Shown: piece by piece, positions 47,992-58,466 of the stretch | How positions within the stretch are numbered: the stretch's first letter is position 1 | How the letters are laid out: each line of letters begins with the position of its first letter | Assembly (NCBI GenBank): GCA_031291255.1 | Contig: JARLJN010000126.1 | Location: 20,656-84,655, forward strand | From: Gammaproteobacteria bacterium | Lineage (GTDB): Bacteria; Pseudomonadota; Gammaproteobacteria; DSM-16500 | Reading direction: 5' to 3' | Length of the DNA stretch: 64,000 bases | Position numbers and translations under genes: made by a program | Notes under the pieces: generated by a model | The model's input: only the letters and a program-made list of their open reading frames with translations | What the model was told of the DNA's origin: nothing | The model's database searches: none

Positions 47992-49380
47992 TTACTCTTT
48001 GCTCAAACTTTTCACTGGTCTCTCTGCTCTAACGACTTCCGCTAATTGATTTGCCAATTGCTCTACTCTCGCAGCATCCTTCCCCTCAACCATCACTCTC
48101 ACTAGTGATTCCGTTCCAGATCGGCGCAACAACACTCTGCCTGTCTCACCTAACTCATTCTCTACATGCTTAAGCGTATTCTGTATAGCCTCAATATCAA
48201 GATTAAAATCATGAGAAACTTTAACATTAACAAGTAGCTGAGGGTATTTATGCCAACCCAATTTAATACTTGAAAGCGTTTTTTGAGCATGCTGCATAGC
48301 GGACAATACTTGCAGAGCGGTTATAATCCCATCACCCGTCGTTGTTGAGTCTAAACATATAATATGGCCTGAAGGCTCACCTCCAAGACACCAGTGACGA
48401 TTTTTTAATTCGCTCACTATATGACGATCGCCTACCGCTACTCTATCAAAATCAATATTCAAGCCCTGAAAAGCACGCTCTAAACCCAAATTAGTCATGA
48501 CTGTCCCTATGACTCCGCCACGCAAAATACCCAACTCTTTGTGGTACCTAGCAATAATAAATAGCAACTCATCGCCATCTAAAATATTACCCTCGTGATC
48601 AACCATAATAACTCGGTCGCCGTCACCATCCAGGGCTATCCCTAAATCAGCTTTTTCTAACATCACATGTTGGCGTAGAATCTCAGGGTGAGTCGCACCA
48701 CAATCTAAATTGATGTTCAGACCATTAGGCTCAACACCTATTTCTACCACCTCAGCGCCTAACTCACGAAACACACTGGGAGCAACATGATATGCAGCAC
48801 CGTTAGCGCAATCGACCACGATTTTTAAACCATTTAACGTGGTATCTGAAGAAATAGTGCTTTTGCAAAATTCTATGTACCTACCAGGAGCATCAACAAT
48901 GCGCACAGCTTTACCCAACTCGGCCGAGTCAACTATGGTCATGGGTTTTTCTAGCTGTTCTTCTATCGCAACTTCAATATCATCAGGTAATTTACTGCCA
49001 TCTGCAGAAAAAAACTTTATTCCATTATCAAAGTAAGGATTATGGGAAGCGCTAATAACTATACCTGCTTGCGCTCTTAACGTGCGTGTTAGATATGCTA
49101 TAGCAGGGGTAGGCATAGGGCCCAATAATTGAGTATCGATTCCTGCAGCTGAAAGACCGGCTTCTAATACAGATTCAAACATGTAACCAGAAATACGCGT
49201 GTCTTTACCGATTAATACTTTGCCATAACCTTTCTGAGCTAAGACTTTACCTACTGCCCAGCCTAGCTTAAGTATAAATTCGGCAGTAATGGGGAATACC
49301 CCCACTCTGCCGCGAATTCCATCTGTTCCAAAATACTTACGGGGAAGAGGACTGTTTGGTTTAACTGGATCTTTGATCAT
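47992..49380 (-). CDS. glmM: Phosphoglucosamine mutase GlmM
   Basis: A 462-residue alpha-D-phosphohexomutase that makes glucosamine-1-phosphate, the precursor of UDP-GlcNAc for peptidoglycan and lipid A. It has [13 protein letters not shown] near residue 15, the phosphoserine loop [19 protein letters not shown] (active Ser112), the metal site [15 protein letters not shown] near residue 243, [12 protein letters not shown] and the C-terminal [15 protein letters not shown]. It has about 13 more N-terminal residues than E. coli GlmM because the ATG lies inside the ftsH end; no nearer start exists. folP, usual between ftsH and glmM, is missing. Confidence 0.97.
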   Translation of the reverse strand: MIKDPVKPNSPLPRKYFGTDGIRGRVGVFPITAEFILKLGWAVGKVLAQKGYGKVLIGKDTRISGYMFESVLEAGLSAAGIDTQLLGPMPTPAIAYLTRTLRAQAGIVISASHNPYFDNGIKFFSADGSKLPDDIEVAIEEQLEKPMTIVDSAELGKAVRIVDAPGRYIEFCKSTISSDTTLNGLKIVVDCANGAAYHVAPSVFRELGAEVVEIGVEPNGLNINLDCGATHPEILRQHVMLEKADLGIALDGDGDRVIMVDHEGNILDGDELLFIIARYHKELGILRGGVIGTVMTNLGLERAFQGLNIDFDRVAVGDRHIVSELKNRHWCLGGEPSGHIICLDSTTTGDGIITALQVLSAMQHAQKTLSSIKLGWHKYPQLLVNVKVSHDFNLDIEAIQNTLKHVENELGETGRVLLRRSGTESLVRVMVEGKDAARVEQLANQLAEVVRAERPVKSLSKE

Positions 49381-51289
49381 GCGCTGAATTTAACCCTTCA
49401 TTATCAACTGATTTAGTGTTGTCTGTATCGTCATCAGACGACACAATAACAGTAGGAGGAGTATCACTCCAACCTAGAGGTTCACGTATAGATCTGTTTT
49501 TCATGATGTCATCTATTTGTTCTACACCTATAGTTTCATATTGAATTAAACATTTAGCCATAGTGTGCAGCTTTTCTATGTTTTCTTTCAGCAAGGTCTC
49601 TGCGCGTTTATAATTTTTGTTAATTATCGTATAAACTTCAGCGTCAATTAACCCAGAAGTGGTTTCGGATATCTCTTTATGGCGCGCAACCGAATGACCC
49701 AGAAAAACTTCACCTTCGTCTTCTCCAAAGGTTAATGGCCCTAGCTTTTGGGACAGACCCCATTTAGTGACCATATTTCGAGCCAGTTCAGTTGCTTTTT
49801 GGATATCGTTTGAAGCACCTGTAGTCACTTTTTCTACGCCAAAAATCAATTCTTCGGCTATACGTCCGCCAAATAAACTAGATAGTTTGCTTTCAAGATA
49901 CTCTCTGGAATAACTATAACGGTCAGCTTCGGGTAAAAACATAGTTACCCCTAACGCTCTGCCGCGAGGAATGATAGTTACTTTGTGTACAGGATCATGC
50001 TCAGGAACCAACAACCCGACAATAGCGTGGCCTGCCTCGTGATAAGCAGTCAGCTTCTTTTCAGATTCTGTCATTACCATGGAACGACGTTCTGAGCCCA
50101 TAATCACTTTATCTTTAGCTCTCTCGAACTCCGCCATACCTACTGAACGCTTATTGGCTCGTGCTGCAAATAAAGCAGCTTCATTTACAATATTCGCTAA
50201 ATCTGCTCCTGAAAAACCGGGCGTACTACGAGCAATGACACTGGCGACCACATCATCACCCAGCGGAACTCGTCGCATATGAACCTTCAAAATTTGTTCA
50301 CGGCCACGTACATCAGGCAAGCCCACTATAACTTGGCGATCAAAACGTCCAGGACGCAGCAGTGCTGGATCTAGGACATCAGGACGGTTAGTTGCGGCGA
50401 TAATAATTACACCTTCATTCCCCTGAAACCCATCCATTTCTACGAGTAATTGATTTAAGGTTTGCTCACGTTCATCGTGACCGCCGCCTAAACCTGCACC
50501 GCGATGACGACCTACAGCATCAATTTCATCTATAAAAATGATACAGGGAGCTTGTTTTTTTGCTTGTTCAAACATATCGCGAACACGAGATGCACCCACA
50601 CCTACAAACATTTCTACAAAGTCTGAACCAGAGATAGTAAAAAATGGAACCTTTGCTTCTCCGGCCACAGCCCGAGCTAACAAAGTTTTACCGGTTCCAG
50701 GAGGACCCACTAACAAAACCCCTTGAGGAATTTTGCCGCCCAACTTTTGAAATTTTCCTGGATCTCGAAGAAAATCAACTAATTCTTTAACTTCCTCTTT
50801 TGCTTCCTCTACTCCAGCAACATCCGCAAAAGTCACTTTAACTTGATCTTCGCCTAACAAACGAGCTCGGCTTCTACCAAACGAAAAAGCGCCGCCTTTG
50901 CCTGCCCCTGCTTGTTGGCGCAGTACATATATCCAAATAGCGAATAAGATAATCCAAGGTAAAAAGTTAAGTAAGTGCATTAATAAACCAGGTTGCTCAG
51001 GCGGCTTGCCATGCACATTGACGTTTTTGTCTACTAAATTATTGAGTAAAAGAGGATCTTGACGCATAGGCAAATAAGTGGAAAAAGGCTTATTATCTTG
51101 CATGTAACCCGTTACATTCTGATCAGAAATAGTCACAGAACTGACATTTCCCTGCTTCACTGCCGTTAATAATGCAGAGTAACTTATCTTTTTATCGTCC
51201 TCTCGCCGAGGACCGAAGTTATTGAATACAGAGACTAAGATTATTCCAATCACCATCCATAACAATATTGTCTTGATTGTGTCATTCAC
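49361..51289 (-). CDS. ftsH: ATP-dependent zinc metalloprotease FtsH
   Basis: A 642-residue membrane AAA+ protease that degrades membrane proteins and regulators such as LpxC and sigma-32. Two membrane segments (residues about 5-22 and 105-125) flank a periplasmic domain. The AAA domain has [18 protein letters not shown] near residue 194, Walker [17 protein letters not shown], and the [18 protein letters not shown]. The protease site is HEAGH near residue 417. The start is a GTG at 51289 with GAGAGGT 6 bases upstream. Its last 20 bases overlap glmM. Confidence 0.97.
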   Translation of the reverse strand: MNDTIKTILLWMVIGIILVSVFNNFGPRREDDKKISYSALLTAVKQGNVSSVTISDQNVTGYMQDNKPFSTYLPMRQDPLLLNNLVDKNVNVHGKPPEQPGLLMHLLNFLPWIILFAIWIYVLRQQAGAGKGGAFSFGRSRARLLGEDQVKVTFADVAGVEEAKEEVKELVDFLRDPGKFQKLGGKIPQGVLLVGPPGTGKTLLARAVAGEAKVPFFTISGSDFVEMFVGVGASRVRDMFEQAKKQAPCIIFIDEIDAVGRHRGAGLGGGHDEREQTLNQLLVEMDGFQGNEGVIIIAATNRPDVLDPALLRPGRFDRQVIVGLPDVRGREQILKVHMRRVPLGDDVVASVIARSTPGFSGADLANIVNEAALFAARANKRSVGMAEFERAKDKVIMGSERRSMVMTESEKKLTAYHEAGHAIVGLLVPEHDPVHKVTIIPRGRALGVTMFLPEADRYSYSREYLESKLSSLFGGRIAEELIFGVEKVTTGASNDIQKATELARNMVTKWGLSQKLGPLTFGEDEGEVFLGHSVARHKEISETTSGLIDAEVYTIINKNYKRAETLLKENIEKLHTMAKCLIQYETIGVEQIDDIMKNRSIREPLGWSDTPPTVIVSSDDDTDNTKSVDNEGLNSAHDQRSS

Positions 51290-51426
51290 CTGTAGACCTC
51301 TCGTTTAAAAAATCAATCCAACGTCTCTGTTTATTATTTTAACTTCGCCATAGTTAATCATACCTGAACTCAAGACGGGAGACTAGAAACTATCTTGAAT
51401 CATAACAATTTTTCAATTGAAAATGA

Positions 51427-52041
51427 TCATTTTTTGCCTTTGGCCAAAATATAAACCTCTCTAGATCTGTCCCTAGACGCCTTAGGTTTGCGTATAAATA
51501 CTTCCTTAAAATTCTTCCTCACGGAGGTCAAAAAAAACTCAAACCCTTCCCCTTGAAAAGCTTTGACTAAGAACCCCCCGCTAGGCTTCAGCACTGATAA
51601 TGCAAAATCTAAAGCCAGCTCAGCTAAAGCCATAGACCTAGGTTGGTCTACACTGTCTATACCGCTTATATTTGGCGCCATATCAGAAATAACCCAATCA
51701 GGCTGCGTATCGCCTAGCGTATTCATGACCTGTTCAAGCACAGCATCGTCATTGAAATCGCCTAGGATAAACTCAACATTATTCAGCGGCTCCATAGGCA
51801 ATAAATCTAAGGCTATCAACTTGCCTTTTTTACCTAGCAGCTTCACAACAACCTGAGCCCAACCCCCTGGAGATGCGCCTAAATCCACTACCGTCATGCC
51901 GGGTTTAAATAGCCTATCTTTTTCTTGTAACTCTAAAATCTTAAACACAGCTCGAGATCTATACCCTGCTTGCTGTGCTTGCTTCACATAGGTATCCGCA
52001 AAATGCTCTTGTAACCACCGCCGGCTGCTATTTTTGGCCAT
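51427..52041 (-). CDS. rlmE: 23S rRNA (uridine(2552)-2'-O)-methyltransferase RlmE (FtsJ)
   Basis: A 204-residue SAM-dependent methyltransferase acting on U2552 in the 23S A-loop. Motifs are [40 protein letters not shown] near residue 46, [20 protein letters not shown] near residue 115 and [14 protein letters not shown]. The catalytic K-D-K-E set is in these motifs. Its ATG overlaps the greA stop by one base (TAATG). ftsH follows after 137 bases, in the standard rlmE-ftsH order. The gene yhbY, common nearby in other gammaproteobacteria, is not seen. Confidence 0.96.
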   Translation of the reverse strand: MAKNSSRRWLQEHFADTYVKQAQQAGYRSRAVFKILELQEKDRLFKPGMTVVDLGASPGGWAQVVVKLLGKKGKLIALDLLPMEPLNNVEFILGDFNDDAVLEQVMNTLGDTQPDWVISDMAPNISGIDSVDQPRSMALAELALDFALSVLKPSGGFLVKAFQGEGFEFFLTSVRKNFKEVFIRKPKASRDRSREVYILAKGKK

Positions 52042-52517
52042 TAAATATATTCTACTTCGATAATCTCATATTCAATGACGCCATCTGGTGTTTGAACTCC
52101 CACTGTATCACCAGCGTGTTTTCCTACCATGGCTCTCGCTATAGGTGATGTCACAGATATTTTAGATAACTGTATATTGGCCTCATCTTCACCCACAATT
52201 TTATACGTGACTTCTTCTTGAGTTTTCAGATTCATCAACTGTACAGTAGAACCAAAAATCACTTTATCTGTATTTTCAAATTGCGTGACATCTATCACCT
52301 GACAATTAGATAATTTGCTTTCGATTTCTTGAATACGTCCTTCTGCAAAACTTTGTTGTTCTCTGGCAGCGTGGTATTCAGCATTCTCTTTTAAATCGCC
52401 GTGCGCACGTGCTTCAGCAATAGCATTAATAATTCTAGGACGCTCAACAGATTTCAAACGCTGCAATTCTTCTCGCAACATTTCAGCTCCATTAACAGTC
52501 ATGGGAACTTTTTTCAT
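52041..52517 (-). CDS. greA: Transcription elongation factor GreA
   Basis: A 158-residue GreA that rescues backtracked RNA polymerase by stimulating transcript cleavage. The N-terminal coiled coil carries the acidic tip ([25 protein letters not shown], in part, with the D-L-K-E-N-A-E-Y signature near residue 41). The C-terminal FKBP-like domain has [20 protein letters not shown]. The length equals E. coli GreA. It is 4 bases after dnaJ and coupled to rlmE. Confidence 0.97.
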   Translation of the reverse strand: MKKVPMTVNGAEMLREELQRLKSVERPRIINAIAEARAHGDLKENAEYHAAREQQSFAEGRIQEIESKLSNCQVIDVTQFENTDKVIFGSTVQLMNLKTQEEVTYKIVGEDEANIQLSKISVTSPIARAMVGKHAGDTVGVQTPDGVIEYEIIEVEYI

Positions 52518-52521
52518 TTTC

Positions 52522-53643
52522 TTACTCCCTGAATTTCATTTCTTCAAAAAATTTCTTAACTCGGTTAAACCATGAGCTGGACCGAGGGCTATGATGAGAA
52601 TTATCTACAGACATAGTCTTTTCGAATTCTTTTAACAATTCTTTTTGCTTAGGCGTAAGATTGATTGGTGTCTCAACCAATACCTTACAAAGCAGATCGC
52701 CGGAACCTCCGCCTCGTACAGGAGGGACTCCCATTCCGCGCAAACGAAAGACTTTTGCAGACTGCGTTTCTGCAGGAATTTTTAATTTAATTTTACCATT
52801 TAAAGTAGGGACATCGAGTTCGCCACCTACAGCAGCAGTAACAAAACTAATGGGAACTTCACAATGCAAATTAACACCGTCGCGTTCAAAAATCGGATGT
52901 TGTTTTACATTAATCTGCACATACAGATCACCTGCAGGTGCACCCTGCTCTCCCGCTTCACCTTCATTGGTCAAACGAATTCTGTCACCCGTATCGACAC
53001 CCGGTGGAATTTTAACAGATGATTTTTTGTTTTGCTTACGTCTGCCCCTGCCCTTGCATTGTGGACATGGATCTAAAATCATTTTGCCTTTACCGCGACA
53101 GGTGGGGCATGTCTGTTGAACGGAAAAAAAGCCCTGCTGCATACGAACTTGACCGTAGCCTTCGCAATCCTTACAAGTCACAGGAGACGTTCCTTTGCGT
53201 GCACCGCTGCCTGAACACTCTTCACAAGCCGCATGCACAGGAATGGTTAATTCAACTGTCGTACCAAATACAGCATTTTCTAATGTGACATCTAAGTTGT
53301 AACGCAGATCCGATCCACGTTGAGGCCCTGCTCTACCGCCTCCAAATATATCGCCAAATATATCGCCGAATATATCACTGAAATTAACACCGCCCATGCC
53401 GGCACCATCAAAACCACCCCCAGGCATATTATGCCCATATTGATCATAGGCAGCGCGTTTTTGGGGATGAGAAAGCACCTCATACGCTTCTTTGACTTGC
53501 TTGAATGTCTCTTCAGATTGCTTATCATCAGGGTTACGATCAGGGTGATGCTTCATCGCTAAACGACGATAAGATTTTTTAATTTCATCATCCGTAGCAT
53601 TACGCGAAACACCAAGAGTTTCGTAATAATCACGCTTTGTCAT
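52522..53643 (-). CDS. dnaJ: Chaperone protein DnaJ
   Basis: A 373-residue Hsp40 co-chaperone that stimulates DnaK ATPase. The J domain ([23 protein letters not shown] in [12 protein letters not shown]) is followed by a Gly/Phe-rich linker. The four CXXCXGXG zinc motifs are [24 protein letters not shown] and CPQCKGRG (residues about 142-205). The substrate-binding domains and a C-terminal tail follow. It is 168 bases after dnaK, with a strong hairpin in the gap that may tune its level relative to dnaK. Confidence 0.98.
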   Translation of the reverse strand: MTKRDYYETLGVSRNATDDEIKKSYRRLAMKHHPDRNPDDKQSEETFKQVKEAYEVLSHPQKRAAYDQYGHNMPGGGFDGAGMGGVNFSDIFGDIFGDIFGGGRAGPQRGSDLRYNLDVTLENAVFGTTVELTIPVHAACEECSGSGARKGTSPVTCKDCEGYGQVRMQQGFFSVQQTCPTCRGKGKMILDPCPQCKGRGRRKQNKKSSVKIPPGVDTGDRIRLTNEGEAGEQGAPAGDLYVQINVKQHPIFERDGVNLHCEVPISFVTAAVGGELDVPTLNGKIKLKIPAETQSAKVFRLRGMGVPPVRGGGSGDLLCKVLVETPINLTPKQKELLKEFEKTMSVDNSHHSPRSSSWFNRVKKFFEEMKFRE

Positions 53644-53774
53644 TTTTCAAAACCAAATATAAAAACTCCCGCTGCATTCATTTTCATAAAAGAAAAATCA
53701 GTCAGCAGGAACATTATGAAGAGAGTGTTTCATCTCGCTAAACTCATTACTAAAAAGTAACGAACCCCATATTT

Positions 53775-53801
53775 CATCAGCCAAACAAGGTCTGGCTGAT
53801 G
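53775..53801 (-). terminator. Hairpin after dnaK, probable attenuator
   Basis: A 9-bp stem CATCAGCCA/TGGCTGATG with a 9-base loop lies 10 bases past the dnaK stop. No U-run follows, so partial termination or mRNA processing is likelier than full termination before dnaJ. Confidence 0.6.
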
Positions 53802-53811
53802 ATTTCAACAA

Positions 53812-55746
53812 TTACGACTTTTTATCTTCTTTTACTTCTTCAAATTCAGCATCTACTGTTTCACCATCTTTAGAACCAGCAGGTTGTTCACTAGTAGAAC
53901 CAGCACCAGGCTGTTCAGTTTGTGATTGCTGAGCATGAAGTTGTTCCATCATTTTTGCAGAAGCATCGGTAAGATCTTTTGTTTTTGCTTCGATTAAATC
54001 TTTATCATCACCTTTTAAAGCTTCTTTTAAAGACTCAATTGTCGCTTCAATAGTCTTACGCTCATCAGCAGATACTTTATCGCCAGCTTCTTTAAGTGAT
54101 TTAGAAACAGCATGAACCATGTTGTCACCTTGATTACGAACAGTAACTAATTCATGGAATTTCTTATCTTCTTCAGCATGAGCTTCAGCATCTTTTACCA
54201 TGTTTTTAACTTCTTCTTCGGACAAGCCGCTGGAAGCTTTAATCACGATAGATTGTGCTTTGCCGGTAGCTTTATCTTTTGCAGATACATGTAAAATACC
54301 GTTAGCATCAATATCAAAAGTCACTTCTACTTGTGGCATACCACGAGGTGCTGGTGGAATATCTGATAAGTCAAAGCGTCCCAATGATTTATTAGCTGAA
54401 GCCATTTCACGCTCACCTTGTAAAACATGAACGGTTACTGCAGTTTGGTTATCAGAAGCTGTTGAAAAAATCTGATTCGCTTTGGTCGGAATCGTCGTAT
54501 TTTTTTCGATAAGCTTGGTCATTACACCGCCCATCGTTTCAATTCCCAACGACAAAGGTGTTACGTCTAATAACAACACGTCTTTCACAGAACCAGAAAG
54601 AACTGCACCTTGAATCGCCGCACCTACTGCAACAGCTTCATCAGGGTTCACGTCACGACGTGGTTCTTTGCCAAAGAATTTTTTAACGGCTTCTTGCACC
54701 ATAGGCATACGTGATTGACCACCCACCAAAATAACATCATCGATGTCAGCCACACTGACGCCAGCATCTTTGATCGCCATTTGACAAGGAGCGATAGTCT
54801 TTTGCACTAAATCTTCTACAAGTGCTTCTAGTTTTGCACGTGTAATTTTAAGATTTAAATGTTTTGGCCCGCTTGCATCAGCTGTGATGTAAGGTAAGTT
54901 AACTTCGGTTTGTTGAGCAGATGACAGTTCAATTTTAGCTTTTTCTGCACCTTCTTTTAAACGTTGTAGAGCTAATGGATCATTACGTAAATCGATACCG
55001 CTGCTTTTCTTGAATTCATCAATTAAGTAATTAATTAAGCGTAAATCAAAATCTTCACCGCCTAAGAAAGTATCGCCGTTAGTTGATAACACTTCGAACT
55101 GATGTTCTTTATCCACTTCAGCAATTTCAATAATCGAAATATCGAATGTACCGCCACCCAAGTCATACACCGCTACTTTGCGGTCGCCTGGTTTTTTATC
55201 CATACCGAACGCTAATGCAGCAGCAGTAGGTTCGTTAATAATACGTTTTACATCTAAGCCTGCGATTTTGCCTGCATCTTTGGTTGCTTGACGTTGAGAA
55301 TCATTAAAGTAAGCAGGTACTGTGATCACAGCTTCAGTCACTTCATGACCCAGATAGTCTTCTGCTGTCTTTTTCATTTTCATCAAGACTTGTGCAGAAA
55401 TTTGTGGCGGCGCAAACTTCTTGCCACGTGCTTCTATCCAAGCATCGCCATTGTCTGCTTTGATAATTTTGTAAGGAACAATTTCTTTATCTTTCTTTAC
55501 TACTTCTTCGTCATAACGACGTCCGATTAAACGTTTAGCCGCATAAATCGTATTAGTAGGATTGGTCACTGCTTGGCGTTTAGCGGGTTGGCCAACAATG
55601 ATTTCATCATTGTCCAAATAAGCCACTATAGAAGGTGTAGTGCGGTCGCCTTCTGCATTTTCGATTACGCGAGGTTTATCGCCTTCCATTACAGCTACGC
55701 AGGAATTTGTTGTACCTAAGTCTATACCGATTATTTTACTTCCCAT
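53812..55746 (-). CDS. dnaK: Chaperone protein DnaK (Hsp70)
   Basis: A 644-residue Hsp70. The start [22 protein letters not shown] at ATG 55746 has GGAGAG upstream; a TTG four codons earlier is in frame. The ATPase domain has [37 protein letters not shown] near residue 200 and [13 protein letters not shown]. The linker [18 protein letters not shown] leads to the substrate domain, and the tail is acidic and ends [12 protein letters not shown], matching the E. coli EEVKD end. Together with grpE upstream and dnaJ downstream it forms the heat-shock operon. Confidence 0.98.
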   Translation of the reverse strand: MGSKIIGIDLGTTNSCVAVMEGDKPRVIENAEGDRTTPSIVAYLDNDEIIVGQPAKRQAVTNPTNTIYAAKRLIGRRYDEEVVKKDKEIVPYKIIKADNGDAWIEARGKKFAPPQISAQVLMKMKKTAEDYLGHEVTEAVITVPAYFNDSQRQATKDAGKIAGLDVKRIINEPTAAALAFGMDKKPGDRKVAVYDLGGGTFDISIIEIAEVDKEHQFEVLSTNGDTFLGGEDFDLRLINYLIDEFKKSSGIDLRNDPLALQRLKEGAEKAKIELSSAQQTEVNLPYITADASGPKHLNLKITRAKLEALVEDLVQKTIAPCQMAIKDAGVSVADIDDVILVGGQSRMPMVQEAVKKFFGKEPRRDVNPDEAVAVGAAIQGAVLSGSVKDVLLLDVTPLSLGIETMGGVMTKLIEKNTTIPTKANQIFSTASDNQTAVTVHVLQGEREMASANKSLGRFDLSDIPPAPRGMPQVEVTFDIDANGILHVSAKDKATGKAQSIVIKASSGLSEEEVKNMVKDAEAHAEEDKKFHELVTVRNQGDNMVHAVSKSLKEAGDKVSADERKTIEATIESLKEALKGDDKDLIEAKTKDLTDASAKMMEQLHAQQSQTEQPGAGSTSEQPAGSKDGETVDAEFEEVKEDKKS

Positions 55747-55794
55747 AACGCTCTCCAAATAAAAATGATTTAATGTATATATATGGGCAATTCA

Positions 55795-56400
55795 TTATTT
55801 TTCAACATCTGCCTTTGCCACAACTACAAATGCCGGTCTAATCAAGCGGTTATTCAATTGATAACCTTTTTGCAACACATTTAACACAGTTCCAGGAGCG
55901 ACGCTTGTATCCACCTGTACCGAAACAGCTTGGTGCAAGTCTGGATTAAAGGCTGCTCCTGTAGGATCTACCTGCTGGACACCAAACTTTTCGAGAGCTG
56001 CATAAAACATCTTCAACGTTAATTTAACGCCTTCTATCACACCAGAATCGCCGCCTTCGCCTTCTTCGGCTAAAGGAATCTGCAAACTGCGCTCCATATT
56101 GTCGATAATAGGCAATAACTCTGAAACGAACTTCTCTATGCCATATTTATGCGCATTGGTAACGTCACGTTCTGCCCTGCGTAAAGCATTATCATGCTCA
56201 GCTTGCATACGTAACACTCTTTCCCAGTGCTGAGTCGCTTTTTGCTCAGTTTCTGTGAGCTTTTCTTGCATTTCTTCATAAGAGAGCTTAGTCAGCAACT
56301 CTGAAGAATCCGTATCAGCCCCTTCTCCATGCAGTTTTTGATGCAATGACGCGGTACTGCCAGTATGTGCGTGAGATTCTTTATCCTTTTTGGATGACAC
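55795..56400 (-). CDS. grpE: Nucleotide exchange factor GrpE
   Basis: A 201-residue GrpE, which releases ADP from DnaK. A disordered N-terminus precedes a long helix (YEEMQEKLTETEQKATQHWERVLRMQAEHDNALRRAERDV, in part). The head domain carries FVSELLPIIDNMERSL, VQQVDPTGAAFNPDLHQAVS and VLQKGYQLNNRLIRPAFVVVAK (in part). I chose GTG 56400 (MSSKKDKES), since GGAGG lies 5 bases upstream; the GTG at 56412, which adds four residues, contains that same Shine-Dalgarno in its own codons. It lies between hrcA and dnaK. Confidence 0.95.
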   Translation of the reverse strand: MSSKKDKESHAHTGSTASLHQKLHGEGADTDSSELLTKLSYEEMQEKLTETEQKATQHWERVLRMQAEHDNALRRAERDVTNAHKYGIEKFVSELLPIIDNMERSLQIPLAEEGEGGDSGVIEGVKLTLKMFYAALEKFGVQQVDPTGAAFNPDLHQAVSVQVDTSVAPGTVLNVLQKGYQLNNRLIRPAFVVVAKADVEK

Positions 56401-56451
56401 CGTGACCTCCACTTATAATTAATTTTAGATGCTATAACATATGGGGACAAT

Positions 56452-57483
56452 CTAGCTTTGATTCAAGGCTACAGATAATAATTTTGCAGTAATATCTACA
56501 GCAGATATCACTTTGTTATAAGGCATTCTTGTGGGCCCTATGACCCCAAGGCTTCCTACTAATTGTCCATCAACCGCATAAGAAGTGGTAATGATACTGC
56601 AATTATCGAAGGCCGCATACCCAGTTTCACCACCTATAAAAATTTGTATGCCTTCAGCCTCAATGGCATGATTTAACAAATTTAAAATCTCCTGCTTTTG
56701 GGTAAATGCTTCAAATATACTGTACAACCGCTCTAATTCATCTTTTTTAGCATAGTTTAATAAATTATTTTGACCCGCAATAAGATAATCCTCTTTTTCA
56801 TCTTCTGTAGGCATAAATGCTTTATTCGCCACTTCAATAGCTGTTTGCAACAGCGTTTCCATATCCGCTTTATCTGATTGCATAGCATTTGATAATTCTT
56901 TACGAGCCACAACCAAATCTTTGCCCACATAATGCGTATTCAGGTAATTTGCTGCTTGCTGCAACTCGCTAGAAGAATAAACACGGTCTGTATAAATAAT
57001 TCGGTTTTGTACTTCACGATTATTCAAAACCAAGATAACAAGCACCCTATTGGCTGAAAGAGGCAAAAACTCGACTTGTCTTAACGCATTACGATTACGC
57101 TTAGGTAAAGTCACAACACCTATCATTTGCGTCAAACTGGACAGCAAAGAAGACGCCGACTGTAATAAATTGGGCATTGCTAAATCAGGGTCTAACTTAA
57201 TACTAGGATCAGCAAAAGAACACGGCTTAACCGTTAAAAGGCCATTCACAAAGACCCTATAACCCATAGGTGTTGGTATACGACCAGCCGATGTATGAGG
57301 AGATGCTAGGTATCCTGCCTCTTCTAAATCCGCTAAAATGTTTCGTATGGTCGCGGGACTCAGGTTTAAGGAGGATTCTTCCGCAATAGTGCGGGAACCC
57401 ACGGGGCAGCCATCTTGTATGTATCGCTCTACAAGAATTTTAAGTACCTGCTGAGCTCGTTGATTGATATTCTTATCTGTCAT
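56452..57483 (-). CDS. hrcA: Heat-inducible transcription repressor HrcA
   Basis: A 343-residue repressor that binds CIRCE elements upstream of groE or dnaK genes. The N-terminal winged helix has NQRAQQVLKILVERYIQDGCPVGSRTIAEESSLNLSPATIRNILADLEEAGYLASPHTSAGRIPT, recognised here by its parts GCPVGSRTI, SPATIRNILADLE and SPHTSAGRIPT. The GAF-like and C-terminal domains have FIGGE and GSLGVIGPTRMPYNKVI. I found no CIRCE (TTAGCACTC-N9-GAGTGCTAA) before hrcA, grpE or dnaK, so its targets may be elsewhere, for example groES. It is divergent from nadK with 86 bases between. Confidence 0.96.
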   Translation of the reverse strand: MTDKNINQRAQQVLKILVERYIQDGCPVGSRTIAEESSLNLSPATIRNILADLEEAGYLASPHTSAGRIPTPMGYRVFVNGLLTVKPCSFADPSIKLDPDLAMPNLLQSASSLLSSLTQMIGVVTLPKRNRNALRQVEFLPLSANRVLVILVLNNREVQNRIIYTDRVYSSSELQQAANYLNTHYVGKDLVVARKELSNAMQSDKADMETLLQTAIEVANKAFMPTEDEKEDYLIAGQNNLLNYAKKDELERLYSIFEAFTQKQEILNLLNHAIEAEGIQIFIGGETGYAAFDNCSIITTSYAVDGQLVGSLGVIGPTRMPYNKVISAVDITAKLLSVALNQS

Positions 57484-57569
57484 AATCTCTAACCTATGGC
57501 GCTGGACGACAATATACCATAAAATTTCATCAGTCTGTCTCGAAAATTGCTGTTCATTGAGGAATTGGT

Positions 57570-58451
57570 ATGGCCATCACATTCAAAACTATAGGAATTA
57601 TAGGCCGAGTCAGAAATAGCGGCGTCAAAGAAACGTTAAACGCCTTAGTGAATTATCTATGTGAATCTGGCGTGAAGGTTATCATCGAATCCGAAACTGC
57701 GGAATCGCTTACTGATTCCACCCTTCCTACGATTGCACGTGGCGAACTCGGTAAACATTGTGATTTGTTAATTGTAGTAGGCGGCGATGGCAGTCTGTTG
57801 AACGCTGCACACGCAGTCGTGGATCATGAAACTCCCGTGTTAGGTATCAATCGCGGCAGTCTTGGATTTTTAACGGATATCTTGCCCACTGAACTTGATA
57901 AAATTAAATCTATCTTGCAGGGTGAATATAAATTAGAAAAACGTTTCTTACTGAGTTCCCACATAGAGCTGAATGGTAAACTCATAGGACAAGGCGATGC
58001 ACTCAATGAAGTGGCTGTCATACCCAATGTTGTTCCTCATATGTTAGAATTTGAAATCTACATAGATGATCAATTTGTTTGTAGCCAGAATTCTGATGGG
58101 CTCATAGTTGCAACACCCACAGGCTCAACAGCCTATGCACTCTCTGGAGGCGGACCCATTTTGCATCCACAACTTGATGCCATTGTGTTAGTCCCTATGT
58201 TTCCTCACACCTTAAGCAGCCGGCCTATAGTGATTGAAGCTAATCAACGCATCACCATTATCATTTCTCCCAATGACAGTGATTCATCAGCACGATTAAC
58301 TTGTGATGGACAAGCTTATATTACGACACCCGCCAACAGCCGCATCACTATCCAAAAAAAGACTAAACAATTACACCTCATACATCCACTTGATTATAAT
58401 TATTATGAAACGTTACGAAGCAAACTCCATTGGGGAAAAAAACTTCATTAA
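57570..58451 (+). CDS. nadK: NAD kinase
   Basis: A 293-residue ATP-NAD kinase that makes NADP. It has the GGDG motif VVGGDGSLLNAAH (residues 71-74), VLGINRGSLGFLTDI, NEVAVIPNVVPHMLEFEIYID (in part), and the glycine-rich SDGLIVATPTGSTAYALSGG. The length equals E. coli NadK (292). GAGGAA lies 6 bases upstream of the ATG. recN follows after 15 bases, an arrangement conserved in gammaproteobacteria. Confidence 0.97.
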   Translation: MAITFKTIGIIGRVRNSGVKETLNALVNYLCESGVKVIIESETAESLTDSTLPTIARGELGKHCDLLIVVGGDGSLLNAAHAVVDHETPVLGINRGSLGFLTDILPTELDKIKSILQGEYKLEKRFLLSSHIELNGKLIGQGDALNEVAVIPNVVPHMLEFEIYIDDQFVCSQNSDGLIVATPTGSTAYALSGGGPILHPQLDAIVLVPMFPHTLSSRPIVIEANQRITIIISPNDSDSSARLTCDGQAYITTPANSRITIQKKTKQLHLIHPLDYNYYETLRSKLHWGKKLH

Positions 58452-58466
58452 CAAAACGGATATATT

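Noticed and set aside
53292..53562. Hydrophobic open frames on both strands within dnaJ
   Set aside because: They come from the repetitive Gly/Phe-rich and [13 protein letters not shown] codons of dnaJ read in other frames.
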